A program made the translations under genes and the position numbers. This document shows positions 23,326 to 34,109 of a stretch of DNA of 64,000 bases, piece after piece. The stretch lies in assembly GCA_001599755.1 (NCBI GenBank), contig BCHX01000001.1:7373555-7437554 (forward strand), written 5' to 3'. Under the pieces are notes generated by a model. It saw nothing but the letters and a program-made list of their open reading frames with translations. It did not search any database and was not told where the DNA came from. Each line of letters starts with the position of its first letter. Position 1 is the stretch's first letter. Origin of the DNA: Gliomastix tumulicola. Taxonomy: Eukaryota; Ascomycota; Sordariomycetes; Hypocreales; Bionectriaceae.

Positions 23326-25701
23326 ATGCCTTCAGAACATACTCTTTGGTACGATACCCCGGCCAACTTATGGGAGGACGCACTTCCCATCGGCAATGGT
23401 CGACTGGGAGCAATGGTCCGGGGGACCACAAACACGGATCGTCTGTGGCTCAACGAAGATTCCGTCTGGTATGGCGGACCCCAAGAGCGTGTCAATCCTT
23501 CTGCGAAGAGCAACCTTGACAAGATACGGCAACTCATCGATACCAATGAGGTCAACGAAGCGGAGCGCCTGATTTCAAGAACATTCACGGGGATGCCTGA
23601 GTCCCTCAGGCACTATGAGCCACTCGGAGACGTGTTTCTCCAATTCGACCATGGCTTGGATCCTCAAGGGGCTGAGTTCATTGCATCAGGCAATCCGGAG
23701 GTGTCCATGGAAGCCTTAAAGCCAGAGGATACTGAGATACCCAGCAACTATTCAAGAAGGCTGGACCTGAAGTCTGGTGTTTGCACGACAGAGTATGACT
23801 ATCATGGCGTTCGGCACAAGAGACAGTACTTTGCTAGCTGCACGAATGAAGTCATTTGCATCCGTATCAGCGCGAGCAGCCCAGCATCTGTCAGCTTCGC
23901 TCTGTCGATTAACAGAGGAGACGACGACGATGTGAACCGAAAACTCAACAAGACTTTCGACCAGTTGGCTCATATTCCAGGCGGTTTAATGTTGTCCGCG
24001 TCGATGGGGAAAGGGGGCATAAGCCTCAGCATGGGCGCTGTTATTCATATCGAGGGTCAGTCAGAGTCCCTCGATGAGGATGGCATCGACATCGTCGTTA
24101 AGAATGCTGATTCAGCCCTCATCTTTGTGTCTGGAGAGACCACGTTTCGCAAGGAAAATCAAGTGGCTGCCGTGAGGGAGAGACTATCATCGACCGTCTC
24201 TAGATCTTGGGCTGAGCTTCTGGAAAGCCATCAAACCAAGTTCTCGGCCCTTTACGAACGAGTCTCTCTGGAGCTTCCCGGGTCGGACAATTCCCGGCTC
24301 CCTACTGACGAGCGTCTTCGCAATGTCAGGGCAGGCCGTCACGATCCGGGTCTAGCAAGTCTGATGTTTCATTATGGGCGTTACCTCCTCATCAGCAGTT
24401 CCATCAGCGGCCTCCCTGCTAATCTGCAGGGCATCTGGAACAAGGACGCGATGCCAATCTGGGGGTCCAAGTACACCATCAACATCAACACGCAAATGAA
24501 CTACTGGCCCGCCGAAGTGACCAACCTGCCCGAATGTCACCGGCCCCTTTTCGACCATCTACACAGGATGAGGAAGAATGGAGAGAAAACGGCTGCGGAA
24601 ATGTATGGCTGCGGCGGGTGGGTGAGTCACCACAATACCGATATTTGGGCAGACACAGCACCCCAAGACCGCTGGATCCCTGCTACATACTGGAATCTGA
24701 GCGGCGCTTGGTTATCGCTGCATCTCTGGGAGCACTACCTATTCAGCGGTGACGTGCAGTTTCTGAGAGATGAAGCATTTCCCGTCATGAGAGGCGCTGC
24801 GGACTTCTTCCGTGATTATCTCATTGAACGAGACGGGTGTCTCATCACTTCTCCCAGCGTGTCCGCGGAAAATTCCTATTTTGTTCCCGGAGTTCAAACT
24901 GCAGGGGGAAAGAAGAAGGTGGCCTCGCTATGCGCTGGTCCGGCATGGGACTCACAGATTCTGAGAGAGCTATTTGGGGCACTCGTCACAGCTGGCTCCG
25001 TTCTTGGCGAGCCCGTGGAAGATATTAGCAACATGCTTACGCGCTTGCAAAAGCCTCAAATCGGGTCGCAAGGCCAGATCCTCGAATGGAAAGAGGAATA
25101 TGAGGAGGCCGATCCCGGTCATCGCCATATATCTCACCTCTGGGGCCTGTTTCCTGGCACCTCGATCCAGTCCGACGAGCTGCACGAGGCAGCGAGAGTC
25201 ACATTGCGTCGGAGGTTGGCAGCCGGTGGTGGACATACAGGATGGAGTGCGGCGTGGATTCTTTGCCTCTACGCAAGGTTGAAAGAGCCAGTGAAAGGGC
25301 AGGAGACTTTGGACAAGATGATGCAGCATTCTGTCCTGGACAATCTTTTTGACAACCACCCTCCGTTCCAAATTGATGGCAACTTCGGCCTCACTGCGGC
25401 AATAGCTGAGATGCTACTCCAAAGCCACGCCGGCGAAGGGGAAGGGACCATCATTGAGCTGCTGCCATGTCTGCTCCCAGAGTGGGAGACTAAGGGGTCT
25501 ATCACGGGACTACGAGCAAGAGGGCGTGTGACGGTGGACATCAGATGGCAAAATGGAAAGTTGGAGTGGGTGAGGTTAGTCTCCGATGTCAGCCAGAAGC
25601 GGACATTGAGAATTGCGGCGTCCAGACTCCGATCCGGTGAGGGAGAGCGAATGGTTGATTTGACAAAGAATCAACCAGTGCAGCTTGATGGAAAGTGGTA
25701 G
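23326..25701 (+). CDS. GH95 family alpha-L-fucosidase-like glycoside hydrolase
   Basis: A single-exon 791-aa glycoside hydrolase of family GH95 (inverting 1,2-alpha-L-fucosidases and alpha-L-galactosidases). The N-terminal beta domain starts with LWYDTPANLWEDALPIGNG and has LWLNEDSVWYGGP. The (alpha/alpha)6 barrel follows with GLPANLQGIWNKD, NINTQMNYWPAEVTNLPECH (the Asn pair that acts in catalysis in the family), SPSVSAEN (catalytic Glu), HRHISHLWGLFPG and IDGNFGLTAAIAEML (Asp of the catalytic network). There is no signal peptide, unlike many fungal GH95 enzymes, so it probably acts inside the cell on imported oligosaccharides. The divergent sugar transporter fits this. Fucose versus galactose preference cannot be read. 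Confidence 0.93.
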   Translation: MPSEHTLWYDTPANLWEDALPIGNGRLGAMVRGTTNTDRLWLNEDSVWYGGPQERVNPSAKSNLDKIRQLIDTNEVNEAERLISRTFTGMPESLRHYEPLGDVFLQFDHGLDPQGAEFIASGNPEVSMEALKPEDTEIPSNYSRRLDLKSGVCTTEYDYHGVRHKRQYFASCTNEVICIRISASSPASVSFALSINRGDDDDVNRKLNKTFDQLAHIPGGLMLSASMGKGGISLSMGAVIHIEGQSESLDEDGIDIVVKNADSALIFVSGETTFRKENQVAAVRERLSSTVSRSWAELLESHQTKFSALYERVSLELPGSDNSRLPTDERLRNVRAGRHDPGLASLMFHYGRYLLISSSISGLPANLQGIWNKDAMPIWGSKYTININTQMNYWPAEVTNLPECHRPLFDHLHRMRKNGEKTAAEMYGCGGWVSHHNTDIWADTAPQDRWIPATYWNLSGAWLSLHLWEHYLFSGDVQFLRDEAFPVMRGAADFFRDYLIERDGCLITSPSVSAENSYFVPGVQTAGGKKKVASLCAGPAWDSQILRELFGALVTAGSVLGEPVEDISNMLTRLQKPQIGSQGQILEWKEEYEEADPGHRHISHLWGLFPGTSIQSDELHEAARVTLRRRLAAGGGHTGWSAAWILCLYARLKEPVKGQETLDKMMQHSVLDNLFDNHPPFQIDGNFGLTAAIAEMLLQSHAGEGEGTIIELLPCLLPEWETKGSITGLRARGRVTVDIRWQNGKLEWVRLVSDVSQKRTLRIAASRLRSGEGERMVDLTKNQPVQLDGKW

Positions 25702-25867
25702 ACCCGAAGATGAGCCATTGGGGTTGACTTTGAGTACAGTACTGTAACTAAGTCTAGCTGTTGTGCTACATTAAAATCTGGCATCTCCTTTCCAACTACA
25801 TTCGCTGCGACCGGATGCTGTGGTACCTGGTTATCAACCACCTATTTTCACTTGAACCACGTCAAGT

Positions 25868-26842
25868 TTACACGCAGCCAAGTCGGACTTGAACTACCTG
25901 GCCACCAAGCCCATTCAATCCTCCCGTCACGACATATGCCGTCTTTTCATCCTTGGTTAAGACGACAGAAGTCGGGGACAGGAGCTTGACGTGACTTTCG
26001 GGGCCAAGTAGCGTTTTGAGATTGCCGTCTGGGGTGATCATGACGAGTGAATCCCTTTGTGAGCCGATGTATGCCGTCCCTTGACGAGTCATGCTGAAGT
26101 CGTCAAACGCATTGAACTGGCCCGGGGGCATGCGGTATATCTCTTCAATTTCCCCAGTGGCGTAACCTCGCTTGCTGATGCTTACGCGAGCGAAGAACTG
26201 GAGGTTCGAGTTGGTGAAATAGAGATAGCCGTCGTGAATTTCCAGCCCATTGGCTCCCAGTGGTACTATCTGAGGATCTGGCCCAGGTCCAATCAGATCA
26301 TGGTGAAGTGCAATATCAACGTCGCCCGTGACGGTGTCGGTGCGGAAGATCCGGCCGTTGATGGAGTCGGCACTGAGAACGATGTGAGGTGCATGGGGGA
26401 GAGCCACCATTCCATTGAGCATCATCGTGTTGGGGATCTTTGCGACAATTTCCACCACGGCCGAGTCTCCGATATGATTCAAGTCAACGGTTGCTATAAG
26501 GGCACTCCCGTTCACAAAGCTGTAGTCGGCGCCCGCAATGCCACCAGAAACGGCGAAGACGTTGGGCTTTACTTGCGCAATACCAGTGAGCTGGTTGATC
26601 CCTGGTATCTTCGCCAGAACACGGGGCTCGGGCTCGGACGAGGAGGGATCCAGAATGTAGATTTGCCCGTCGTCGAAGGTGTTGAGCAGAAGGCGGCCGT
26701 CAGACAGAACCGCGACATTCTCAATGAAGGTTTCGTTCGGGAATTGATAGAGCTCTCGCGCATATGAATCAGGGCTAGGTCTCGGAGTAGCGCGAGCTGG
26801 GCCAAAAAGGCAGCCGATGGTGAGGACGATGGACCCAAGCAT
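25868..26842 (-). CDS. Secreted SMP-30/gluconolactonase-like beta-propeller
   Basis: A single-exon gene for 324 aa. The first ATG (26842) gives a hydrophobic signal peptide (LGSIVLTIGCLFGPARA), so the product should be exported. An in-frame extension to 26899 starts with TTG and is rejected. The body is a six-bladed propeller of the SMP-30/strictosidine-synthase-like type, with repeats such as NVAVLSDGRLLLNTF, NGMVALPHAPHIVLSAD, GANGLEIHDGYLYFTN and SPTSVVLTKDEKTAYVVTGG. Such proteins are lactonases or metal-dependent esterases, but many fungal members are uncharacterised. It lies tail-to-tail with the GH95 gene, and a TATAAAAG box is 73 nt upstream. A sugar-lactone substrate linked to the GH95 locus is possible but unproven. 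Confidence 0.83.
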   Translation of the reverse strand: MLGSIVLTIGCLFGPARATPRPSPDSYARELYQFPNETFIENVAVLSDGRLLLNTFDDGQIYILDPSSSEPEPRVLAKIPGINQLTGIAQVKPNVFAVSGGIAGADYSFVNGSALIATVDLNHIGDSAVVEIVAKIPNTMMLNGMVALPHAPHIVLSADSINGRIFRTDTVTGDVDIALHHDLIGPGPDPQIVPLGANGLEIHDGYLYFTNSNLQFFARVSISKRGYATGEIEEIYRMPPGQFNAFDDFSMTRQGTAYIGSQRDSLVMITPDGNLKTLLGPESHVKLLSPTSVVLTKDEKTAYVVTGGLNGLGGQVVQVRLGCV

Positions 26843-26914
26843 GGTGTCAAACGATGGAGAGGGATTGGTTTCTGGAGTGCTTGCTGGAGGGAAGGGCAAG
26901 TGCGGTTAGCCACT

Positions 26915-26922
26915 CTTTTATA
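26915..26922 (-). promoter_or_regulatory. TATA box (TATAAAAG on the minus strand)
   Basis: A near-consensus TATA element 73 nt before the ATG at 26842 of the propeller gene. It also supports choosing that start. Confidence 0.5.
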
Positions 26923-27120
26923 CACGTCGAGCGGAGATATCGGATGTCAGCACGACCGCACGAGCTAGATGAACAGGGTCTGCACTCCTCCTGCAGGGAC
27001 GATCTGGCCAGTGGAGTGAAACGCTCGGCACAGTAGTCACCGGACGCTACAATAAAGATGCCTTGCGGTTCATCCGTGCTTCGTCGATATTGCCAGGCAT
27101 CTACGTTACAAGCAAGATAA

Positions 27121-28744
27121 TTATGAAAGAGCCCGGGTAAAGAATGCCTTGCCCGATTCCCCTTGCAAGCATTCGATCCACATGAATTCCTTCAACAAGG
27201 ACTGGACTCGTGGCCATGCCTCGATACTTAGATCCGCCACCGCGGCGTGTAGGACCTCCTTTTCCCAACTTTCGGCTTGATCTGTTGGAACCGCAACCCG
27301 TAAGGTCATCATCATCCACAGAGTCAGAGATGCCGACATGACCAACGTGCTGTCCGATAATGTACGTAAAGCAGCGCGAAGATGACCAATCACCCGGTCA
27401 AATCGCTGCATTACGTGATTCTGATGCTGAATAAATATGGTAAACGCGAATGCGAGTAAACAGGCCCATGTGAGACCAGCCTCGCTGCTGTGGCCATGAT
27501 ACTCCTTCAGGAAGATGAGTCGATACAAGATGGAAACCTGCATTTCGTTGAAAGCGGCAGCAGGGATCTTTTGCGACGTGTGGCTGGCAAGGTTACTGAG
27601 CCTTGCCAATTCCCGTAAATCAGCCCACACGCTAAGAAGCTTGGCGTCAGATGCCTCCAGAACCGGCTGCTGTGTGGCATGGTCCTGCCATGATTCAGGG
27701 ACTCGCCGAATGAGGCTTCGGCCAGCGATATGAGGTTCCCAGCGCACACTGGTGATGGGAAACAGGGGTGGCTGCCCTATTGACAGGGCCAGCTCGACAT
27801 CGGCCCTATACATTGTCATTTAGCCACACTGACTTGCAGCAAACAGGAGTAGGACCTATCGTACTTGCAGACTTTGGCAATCAGACTTGGATGGGTGGCA
27901 GTGAGTGTGGCTAGCCCTCCTCGTAGTTCTACCAAGCGGAAAAGACCTGACACATGGTTCCGGGCTGCATCCATGTCGCCACACATCGCTGCCGTAGCCG
28001 AGAGACCTACCACAGCCATGATTGTTGCATCAGACGCGACAAGCTTCGGATCAGGCTCGCTTAGCCGTTTCTGAAGAAGCCTGATAGTGTCTGACAGGTA
28101 CTCCATAGAAGGGGCACTTATCAAGCCACCTTGGGTCGTGTCTGCAAGTATCCCGGCGGAAAATAAGAGAGCGTGAAAATAAACGACATCGGTCCACAAG
28201 CGAGCGAACCAGCCTCCAGACGAGGGTCGGACGACGAGACACAGGTGTGTTGGATAGATGATATCCTGGATCATGTGAACGCCTATGTCCATCGATAGTC
28301 AATTGGCCATATCTCTCACCTGTGTCGAGGAAACTGCATGCAAATAATCCTTAGGGACTTACATCTCATCACATCTCGCACCAAGCGTGGACTAGCGGTA
28401 ACGCCTTCTGGAAACCAAGCCAGCGAGAAGTCAGATCCCACTCTTGGAGGTATCCACGGGGAAGCAGCATCCCACTTCTCCTCGACGCGTCGATCATGGC
28501 ATTGGTCACTGATATCCCAGGGTCTTGCGGTGGATGGGCCACGTGGCTGTCGGTTCCGCCGCGCATGGTTTCTGACTCTTTGACGATCCGATTCGCTATG
28601 CGATGGAGCTGACGTTGTTACTATGAAGCTGAAGTCTGCGCGCGCAATCAGCCAAGTCCCTCCTAGAACTATGCTGCGGACTCTGTTACCTTGACGTCGG
28701 GGTGGTCGGCATGCCGTGCGGGACAGTCCCTGAGATGAATCCAT
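27121..28744 (-). CDS. Fungal-specific transcription-factor-domain protein without zinc cluster
   Basis: Proposed exons are 28744-28690, 28635-28363, 28282-27865 and 27805-27121 (476 aa). Skipping the first, 51-nt intron keeps the frame and gives 493 aa. The product resembles fungal proteins that begin with a short FxFIVTTxP-type stretch and a basic segment (DRQRVRNHARRNRQPR), followed by the all-helical domain of fungal regulators (DVVYFHALLFSAG, HVSGLFRLVELRGGLATL, KADVELALSIGQPP). I see no Cys6 cluster, so any regulatory role is unproven. It lies beside the TRI12-like exporter and the HAD/terpene-cyclase gene, where a pathway regulator would be expected. The second intron contains an internal CACAG/GTGAGA junction. 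The first exon is uncertain. Confidence 0.68.
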
Positions 28745-29708
28745 TACCAAAATGCCATCCAGTACTACCTAGGAGAATCCCAAGAGCGAGTATTTGAGGC
28801 ATGCGGCATGCCGGATTGAGGGCCGGATGCACATGAAGAGTGTTGTTACGAGTCACGAAAATACGACATGCTGACGCCTGTTGTAATTATTAGCCGACGT
28901 CCAAGGTGGGTCAAAACACGAGCCACGGCGCTTGAGCAAATTTGGAAAGCCAGGAAAGCTTGGCATTCGGAGTTAGGGGACCGACACAGTCTGACGTGAG
29001 CTGACACAGATCACAGATTCATGGGAAAGACGGGATGTTCCAGGAGGATCGAGATGATGCAGACTGGGGCTTGATTCTCTGTTGCACAGTTGCATGCGGC
29101 CGAAGGTTGCAGTGCTACTTGGTTGTTCTCGAAAAGTGACCTCAGATAGTATACGAGAACCGCCATTGCGAGTTTCACTAAGCTGGTACTGAGGAGATTT
29201 CTTAACACAATGCACATCAGCACGGCTCAACTTTCTTTTGCCGACTATTCTTCACTTTTCATTTGTCAAAGCCGTCATTATTTCTCCTCTCCATTCCTCA
29301 GAGTCGTGTTCGCTTTTGCCGACATCCACGTTGAACACTGCTGAAAGAGCCCGGGCGTCAAGGCAAGGACGAAGGACAAAGCACTGAGCTCTAGGGTAGT
29401 CTGCTACACTGGTCAGGGACGCTAAGTAGTAGGTATCAAAATTGATCAAGGAGGAGAAATAAGCAATGGCGAAGGTAGAATCATCATGAGAGGTACAGCG
29501 GACGGAGGACTATGCGATGAATAATGAGTTGCTGAACTGCGTCGCGTGTAGCAGCTCCCATCGTTCGGTGTCCAACTGGGACAAGTTCACAGGCGGTAAA
29601 GAAAGGCAAGATCGGTGGTATTCTCGTAGAGAGCCAAAGCAAAGTATCTTTGGATGTGTCCGCTACAAAATTGCTGGCGAGTGGCTTGAGGAGTGTGACG
29701 CAACTGCC
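28745..29708. other. Intergenic spacer
   Basis: About 1 kb between the regulator-like gene and the 3' end of the exporter gene. I see no supportable gene or repeat; short open frames here lack any recognisable domain. Confidence 0.5.
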
Positions 29709-31730
29709 TCAGTGATACGTATTCTTGTCCGCATTGATGTCATTTTCCAGGAACACCTCCGTCTTGTCATTCATCTTCTCATCGATGTTCTCGAGTAGGA
29801 GACAGCATATAAGTCCAACGCCGGCAAATGCGATCGAGGAGAGTGCTGTGACCTTCAGCCCATGAGCTACTGCCCATTTGAACGCCTCAGATGCAGCCGC
29901 AATAATCTCATCTGTCTGCAATGACTGTAAGCGGCGTTCAGGAAAGAATGATGAACCTGCCAAGGACAAAGGAGCCCAACAGCGAAGCAAATGATGCACA
30001 CTTACGATTCCTGAAATCTCGGAGAGGCTGTCCGTGGCTCCTGTTGAAATAGCTTGAAACACCTGCTGAGCTTCGTCCGGTCCCAGCCCGAGGGCTGTAG
30101 CAGCTGCGGGGACTGTCTTGGCGGCCCGTGATATTTGCTCGTTTGTCAAAATGGTTGTGTAGATGGCCTGAGCAAGTGATCCCCCGGCAAATCGTGCGAC
30201 GCCAGAAAGTCCCCCTGAGATGCCCAAATCGATCTGCTTAACGCCAAGTTGCGTGAAGGCGATACTCTCATATTGTGCCCAGCCGAAGAACATTTGCTCT
30301 AGAAACGCAAAAGCAATCATGGTTCCTTTGTTGTACGGCGTAACCATTGCCAGAAGGCCACCAAAAACTGACATGCCCACCCATGAGGCCGTGAGAGTCC
30401 ACTTCCAGTGACCAATAAGGTTACCAAAACAGCTCAGCAGAATGGCACCAAAGACGAGCCCGAGGTTGTTGGGCAAGGTCAGAAGTAGTTGCTCACTCCG
30501 CGGGGTGTCCGGTGTGACGTAGAAAGTGTTGATCATGGTCGGGTAAATAATGTTGATCCCGTAGTAGAACATGGTCACAATGAAAGCCAGAATGAAGGGA
30601 ACTGTGAACTCCCGGCCGTTGTGAGATCTAAAGATGGCAGGCGGGCAAAGGGGATATCTGACCGAGGAGAATGTCTCCCATAAGGCAAACACGACCACGA
30701 GACCAAGACCGACGCAAAGCGGAGCAAGAACGGTGACATCGGACGCTGGTTTATACTGGAGGTATTGTAAGTCGGGGAACGACGCAAGTGACTGAGGTCA
30801 AACAACGGCGCGAAACTCACAGTAGTGTTGATGATTCCCACGAGAGTGAGGCAGATACCGGGCACAATCAGGATTGCTCCCACGTAGTCCAAACCCCGTA
30901 TGGCTTCGTTCCAAGGCACGCCCCGGGGATGCTTTGGTGGATGATATATCCAAACGACAGCGATCAGAGTGAGGAACTGCAGTGCGAAGCCAGTCCAATA
31001 CACATACTGCCAATCGCGATCACCGGCGTCGATTGCATATCGCCCTACGACAGGCCCGATGACGACAATCACGTACACCAGACCATCTGCGAGGCAGATA
31101 CCAATGTGACGGAACTTGTTAGGCATGAGCTCAGGCACGGAGCACATAGCCATCTGACAGAAGCCAGCGCCGAAGCCTGTGAAGCCCAGCCCAGCAGTGA
31201 GGTGTGTTGCAGAGCGTGACGTGGCAGTGATTATGAATCCAACGCTGCATATGGCGTTGCCTAGAATCAGGACGATTCGCCGGCCGAAGAGATCGCTATT
31301 AGTGCCCGCGAGGATAAATCCAATTGAGTTTGCCGTAGTGTAGGCTGGGACTTGAAGCCGACTGTTAGCATCGGAGCTGAGCTAGAACGAACCGCAAGGC
31401 GAACTCACTGAACCACACCACAGACTGAGCATCTCCTAACTGGACCGCCATTTTCCCCTGCATGGCTGCGGTGGTCGGGACTGGCCAGAAGCTGAGACCG
31501 AATGTCGCGGAAAGAATCTGTTGTATATGAGCTAAACTGTCGAGTAGCAGTTTGGAAACGTCAAGGGAGCCCACAAATATAACTATCCATGTCTTGATCG
31601 TGATCGTTTCCGCGCCTTGCGTAGGGTCGAGTTCCTCTTTTTCGCTTCGTCTGCCATCCTCTACATGATGCCCGATGATATTATCCTTGGCTTGTTCGTC
31701 CGACGCATCGTGTTCTGTAGTTTCTGGCAT
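29709..31730 (-). CDS. MFS efflux transporter, TRI12-like (14 TM)
   Basis: A DHA2-type drug/metabolite exporter related to fungal TRI12-like pumps. The exons are 31730-31409, 31350-30821, 30755-30006 and 29915-29709 (602 aa). A possible extra 42-nt intron (31559-31518) would shorten it to 588 aa and make TM1 continuous. Visible marks are an acidic cytosolic N-terminus, FWPVPTTAAM in TM1, SDLFGRRIVL (motif A), GPVVGRYAI (motif C-like), WQYVYWTGF, and a late extracellular loop followed by a last TM near the C-terminus (LICCLLLENIDEK). Members usually secrete secondary metabolites or xenobiotics. Its promoter faces the HAD/terpene-cyclase gene (0.77 kb apart), consistent with export of that enzyme's product. 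Confidence 0.85.
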
Positions 31731-32504
31731 GATTGGTAGCTGCTAAGGTGTAGAGTGGTGGTGCTGGCGGGTGTGAAGGAGTGAGCGCGTAGAATTGTCG
31801 AATGAAGATGATCGCATTTAATACATACAAGACTATTGATCTATAACGGCTGCGTCTGAGTGTGATTACGCGCTACTGGATATACAAACACGGGCATCAC
31901 CAGGAGCCCACGGAATTCGTTAACCGGGGATCTGAGATCAACGCCAAGCCCCGACCGGGTCGGGTCCTAGCATGGATTCTACCTCTTTGGAGTCCCAAGC
32001 CCCAAGGAGAGGGAAAATAACTCCAAGCGTGGTGCGGGGTGGGGGATCAACTCGATCGAGAATCTCGTCAAGTTGAGACTAAGCGGAGGTGGTTAGGGCA
32101 GAACGTATTGATGAAGCATGCGGTCGCAACGCGAGTTCCATGACAGCGGATCCTTCGTCTTTCAGAGACACGTAGCGCTATAAATGCCCTTAACAAATCA
32201 CTGGTTCAATATGTCATATACGTGGCATGGCTTTTGACAGACGACACGCTAATACCGGCACAGGAACCATTGCGTACTGATAGCAGTTTGTTTATGTCCA
32301 ATCATACCTTACTAGGAACTAGGGCATATTTTAGGTGCATTAGGGTGGATGGGCCAGGCGCTTAATATGTTCTTGAGCGGGCGGTCTCTGCGTTGGCTAG
32401 AGCTGATTGGCGAATCGGGTCTTCAATTAGGATCTAGCTTGCAGCATCTCAGCTGAGTCGAGTCTGCTTCTTCAAAAGGCAAGAGGCCGCACACTCGTGA
32501 TTCA
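31731..32504. other. Divergent promoter region, exporter / terpene-cyclase fusion
   Basis: 0.77 kb between head-to-head genes with no coding sequence. A shared regulator is plausible, but I recognise no specific operator. Confidence 0.5.
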
Positions 32505-34109
32505 ATGCAAAGTACATATACTTCCATGCAGTCCGTTCTATGGGAAGGTAGGCATGGCCACTTGTATTTGGCCATGGTTTGGACAAGCAGCCACTCAGTC
32601 ATTGTGCTGGACATTGAAGGCGTTCTCTTACGGAACCCGGCTATCCAAGCCCTGCCACTCTCTCCACGACTAATTTTGAACGCGCTCGATTCACCAACAT
32701 GGCATGACCTCGAACGGGGAAAGATGTCAGAAGACGATTGCAATCGTGTGATTGCAGCCACCTTTCAATGCGACCTCGGCACTTGGCAGAAGTGCCTTTC
32801 GGTTATGAGAGCATCCCTTGTCTGTAACAGCGAGCTCATATTTGGCGTCAAGAAACTGAAGAAATCAATCCCTTCTCTTCGGGTATTCGGCTTTTCCAAT
32901 ATGCCGTCATGGGACTACGAGCAGCTCAAGTCGACTCTCAACGACTGGGACATCTTTGACGACGTCCTAATATCTGCGAACCTCCAGCAACGAAAACCAG
33001 ACGATGCCGCATATAAGGCCTTCCTTGACACTTGTGGCATCGACGCGGGCTCATGTATCTTTATTGATGACCGTTTGGAGAATGTCGTCGCCGCACACTC
33101 TCTCGGATATGAGGGTATACTCTTTGAGACGACTGAATCTACCATCAGGCAACTCTACCAGAGATTAGTTGATCCCGCGCATAGGGGCCACCTGTACCTG
33201 CGCGCCAACGCAAAAAACCTCTTCTGCGAACTGAGCACAGGTGGCGTACAACCTGACAACTATTCCCAGCTTTTGATTTTTGAGCATACGGGAGAGAGGT
33301 GAGCCCCTCGCCCTGCAATGTGACACTCTGGCTAATATAAAGTGCCAGCGACTTGGTCACTATCGACAAGAAGGGGCCTACAATGAATTACTTTATTGGA
33401 ACTCCGGTCTTTGCCAATACGACATACCCCAATGACTCCGATACCACATCTCTTGCGATGGTGGTCCTGAAAGATGTCACACAAGCTGAAAAGGAAGATG
33501 CCTCAAAGGCCATCTTAGACCATTTAAATCCGGATGGATTACCATATGTAACTTAACCTAGGCTCAAAAACCTGCCTTCACTTTGTTGCTGTACTCATAG
33601 TTTCACAGTGCTGGCTCGACAAAGAACGGCCTCGATTCTGTCACTGCATCTGTGCGAACGTCTTCCGCTTCTTTTACCTCAATGGGCAAGCGGCGAAGCT
33701 GCCAGGCGTGTATGAGTATCTCTGCCGCCTGTTACGAACCGGCGCGTTCCGATTTGGAACACGATATTATACGACCCCGGATTGGATCTTCTACTACTTG
33801 AGTGATGTCTGCTGCAAGTGTCCCCTTGATCCAGGGCTGGACGAACTGCGACAGCTTCTATCATGGAGGATAAAGGAGAGGATGGGTATAAATACCAAGG
33901 ATGTTCTGGCATGTGTGCTCAGGTTGCTCGCGTCGCAGGCACTTGGTCTTGACAATCCAAGGGATCTTCAAGCTGTCATCGATGCTCAGCTGGCGGATGG
34001 TGGGTGGCCTGCTGTATGGCTATGGCAGTATGGGAAAGAGAAGGTCAAGCTGAGTAGTCGAGGGGTCGTAACAGCCATGGCAGTGCGGGCACTAGAGAAT
34101 GCGTCGTGA
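32505..34109 (+). CDS. HAD-fold / class II terpene cyclase fusion (drimane-synthase type)
   Basis: The exons are 32505-33298, 33349-33547 and 33609-34109 (497 aa). An ATG at 32574 would give 474 aa and may be the real start. The N-terminal half is a haloacid-dehalogenase-like domain: motif I VLDIEGVL (nucleophile Asp36, with Glu in place of the usual second Asp), FGFSN (motif II), QRKPDDAAY (motif III Lys) and CIFIDDRLENV (motif IV). The C-terminal half has PNDSDTTSLAM, giving the class II cyclase DxDTT at residues 294-298, and a QW-like DGGWP. This architecture is known from AstC of Aspergillus oryzae and bacterial drimenol synthases, which cyclise farnesyl diphosphate by protonation and remove phosphate. 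The exact product is unknown. Neighbours are an exporter and a regulator-like protein; no P450 is present. Confidence 0.85.
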
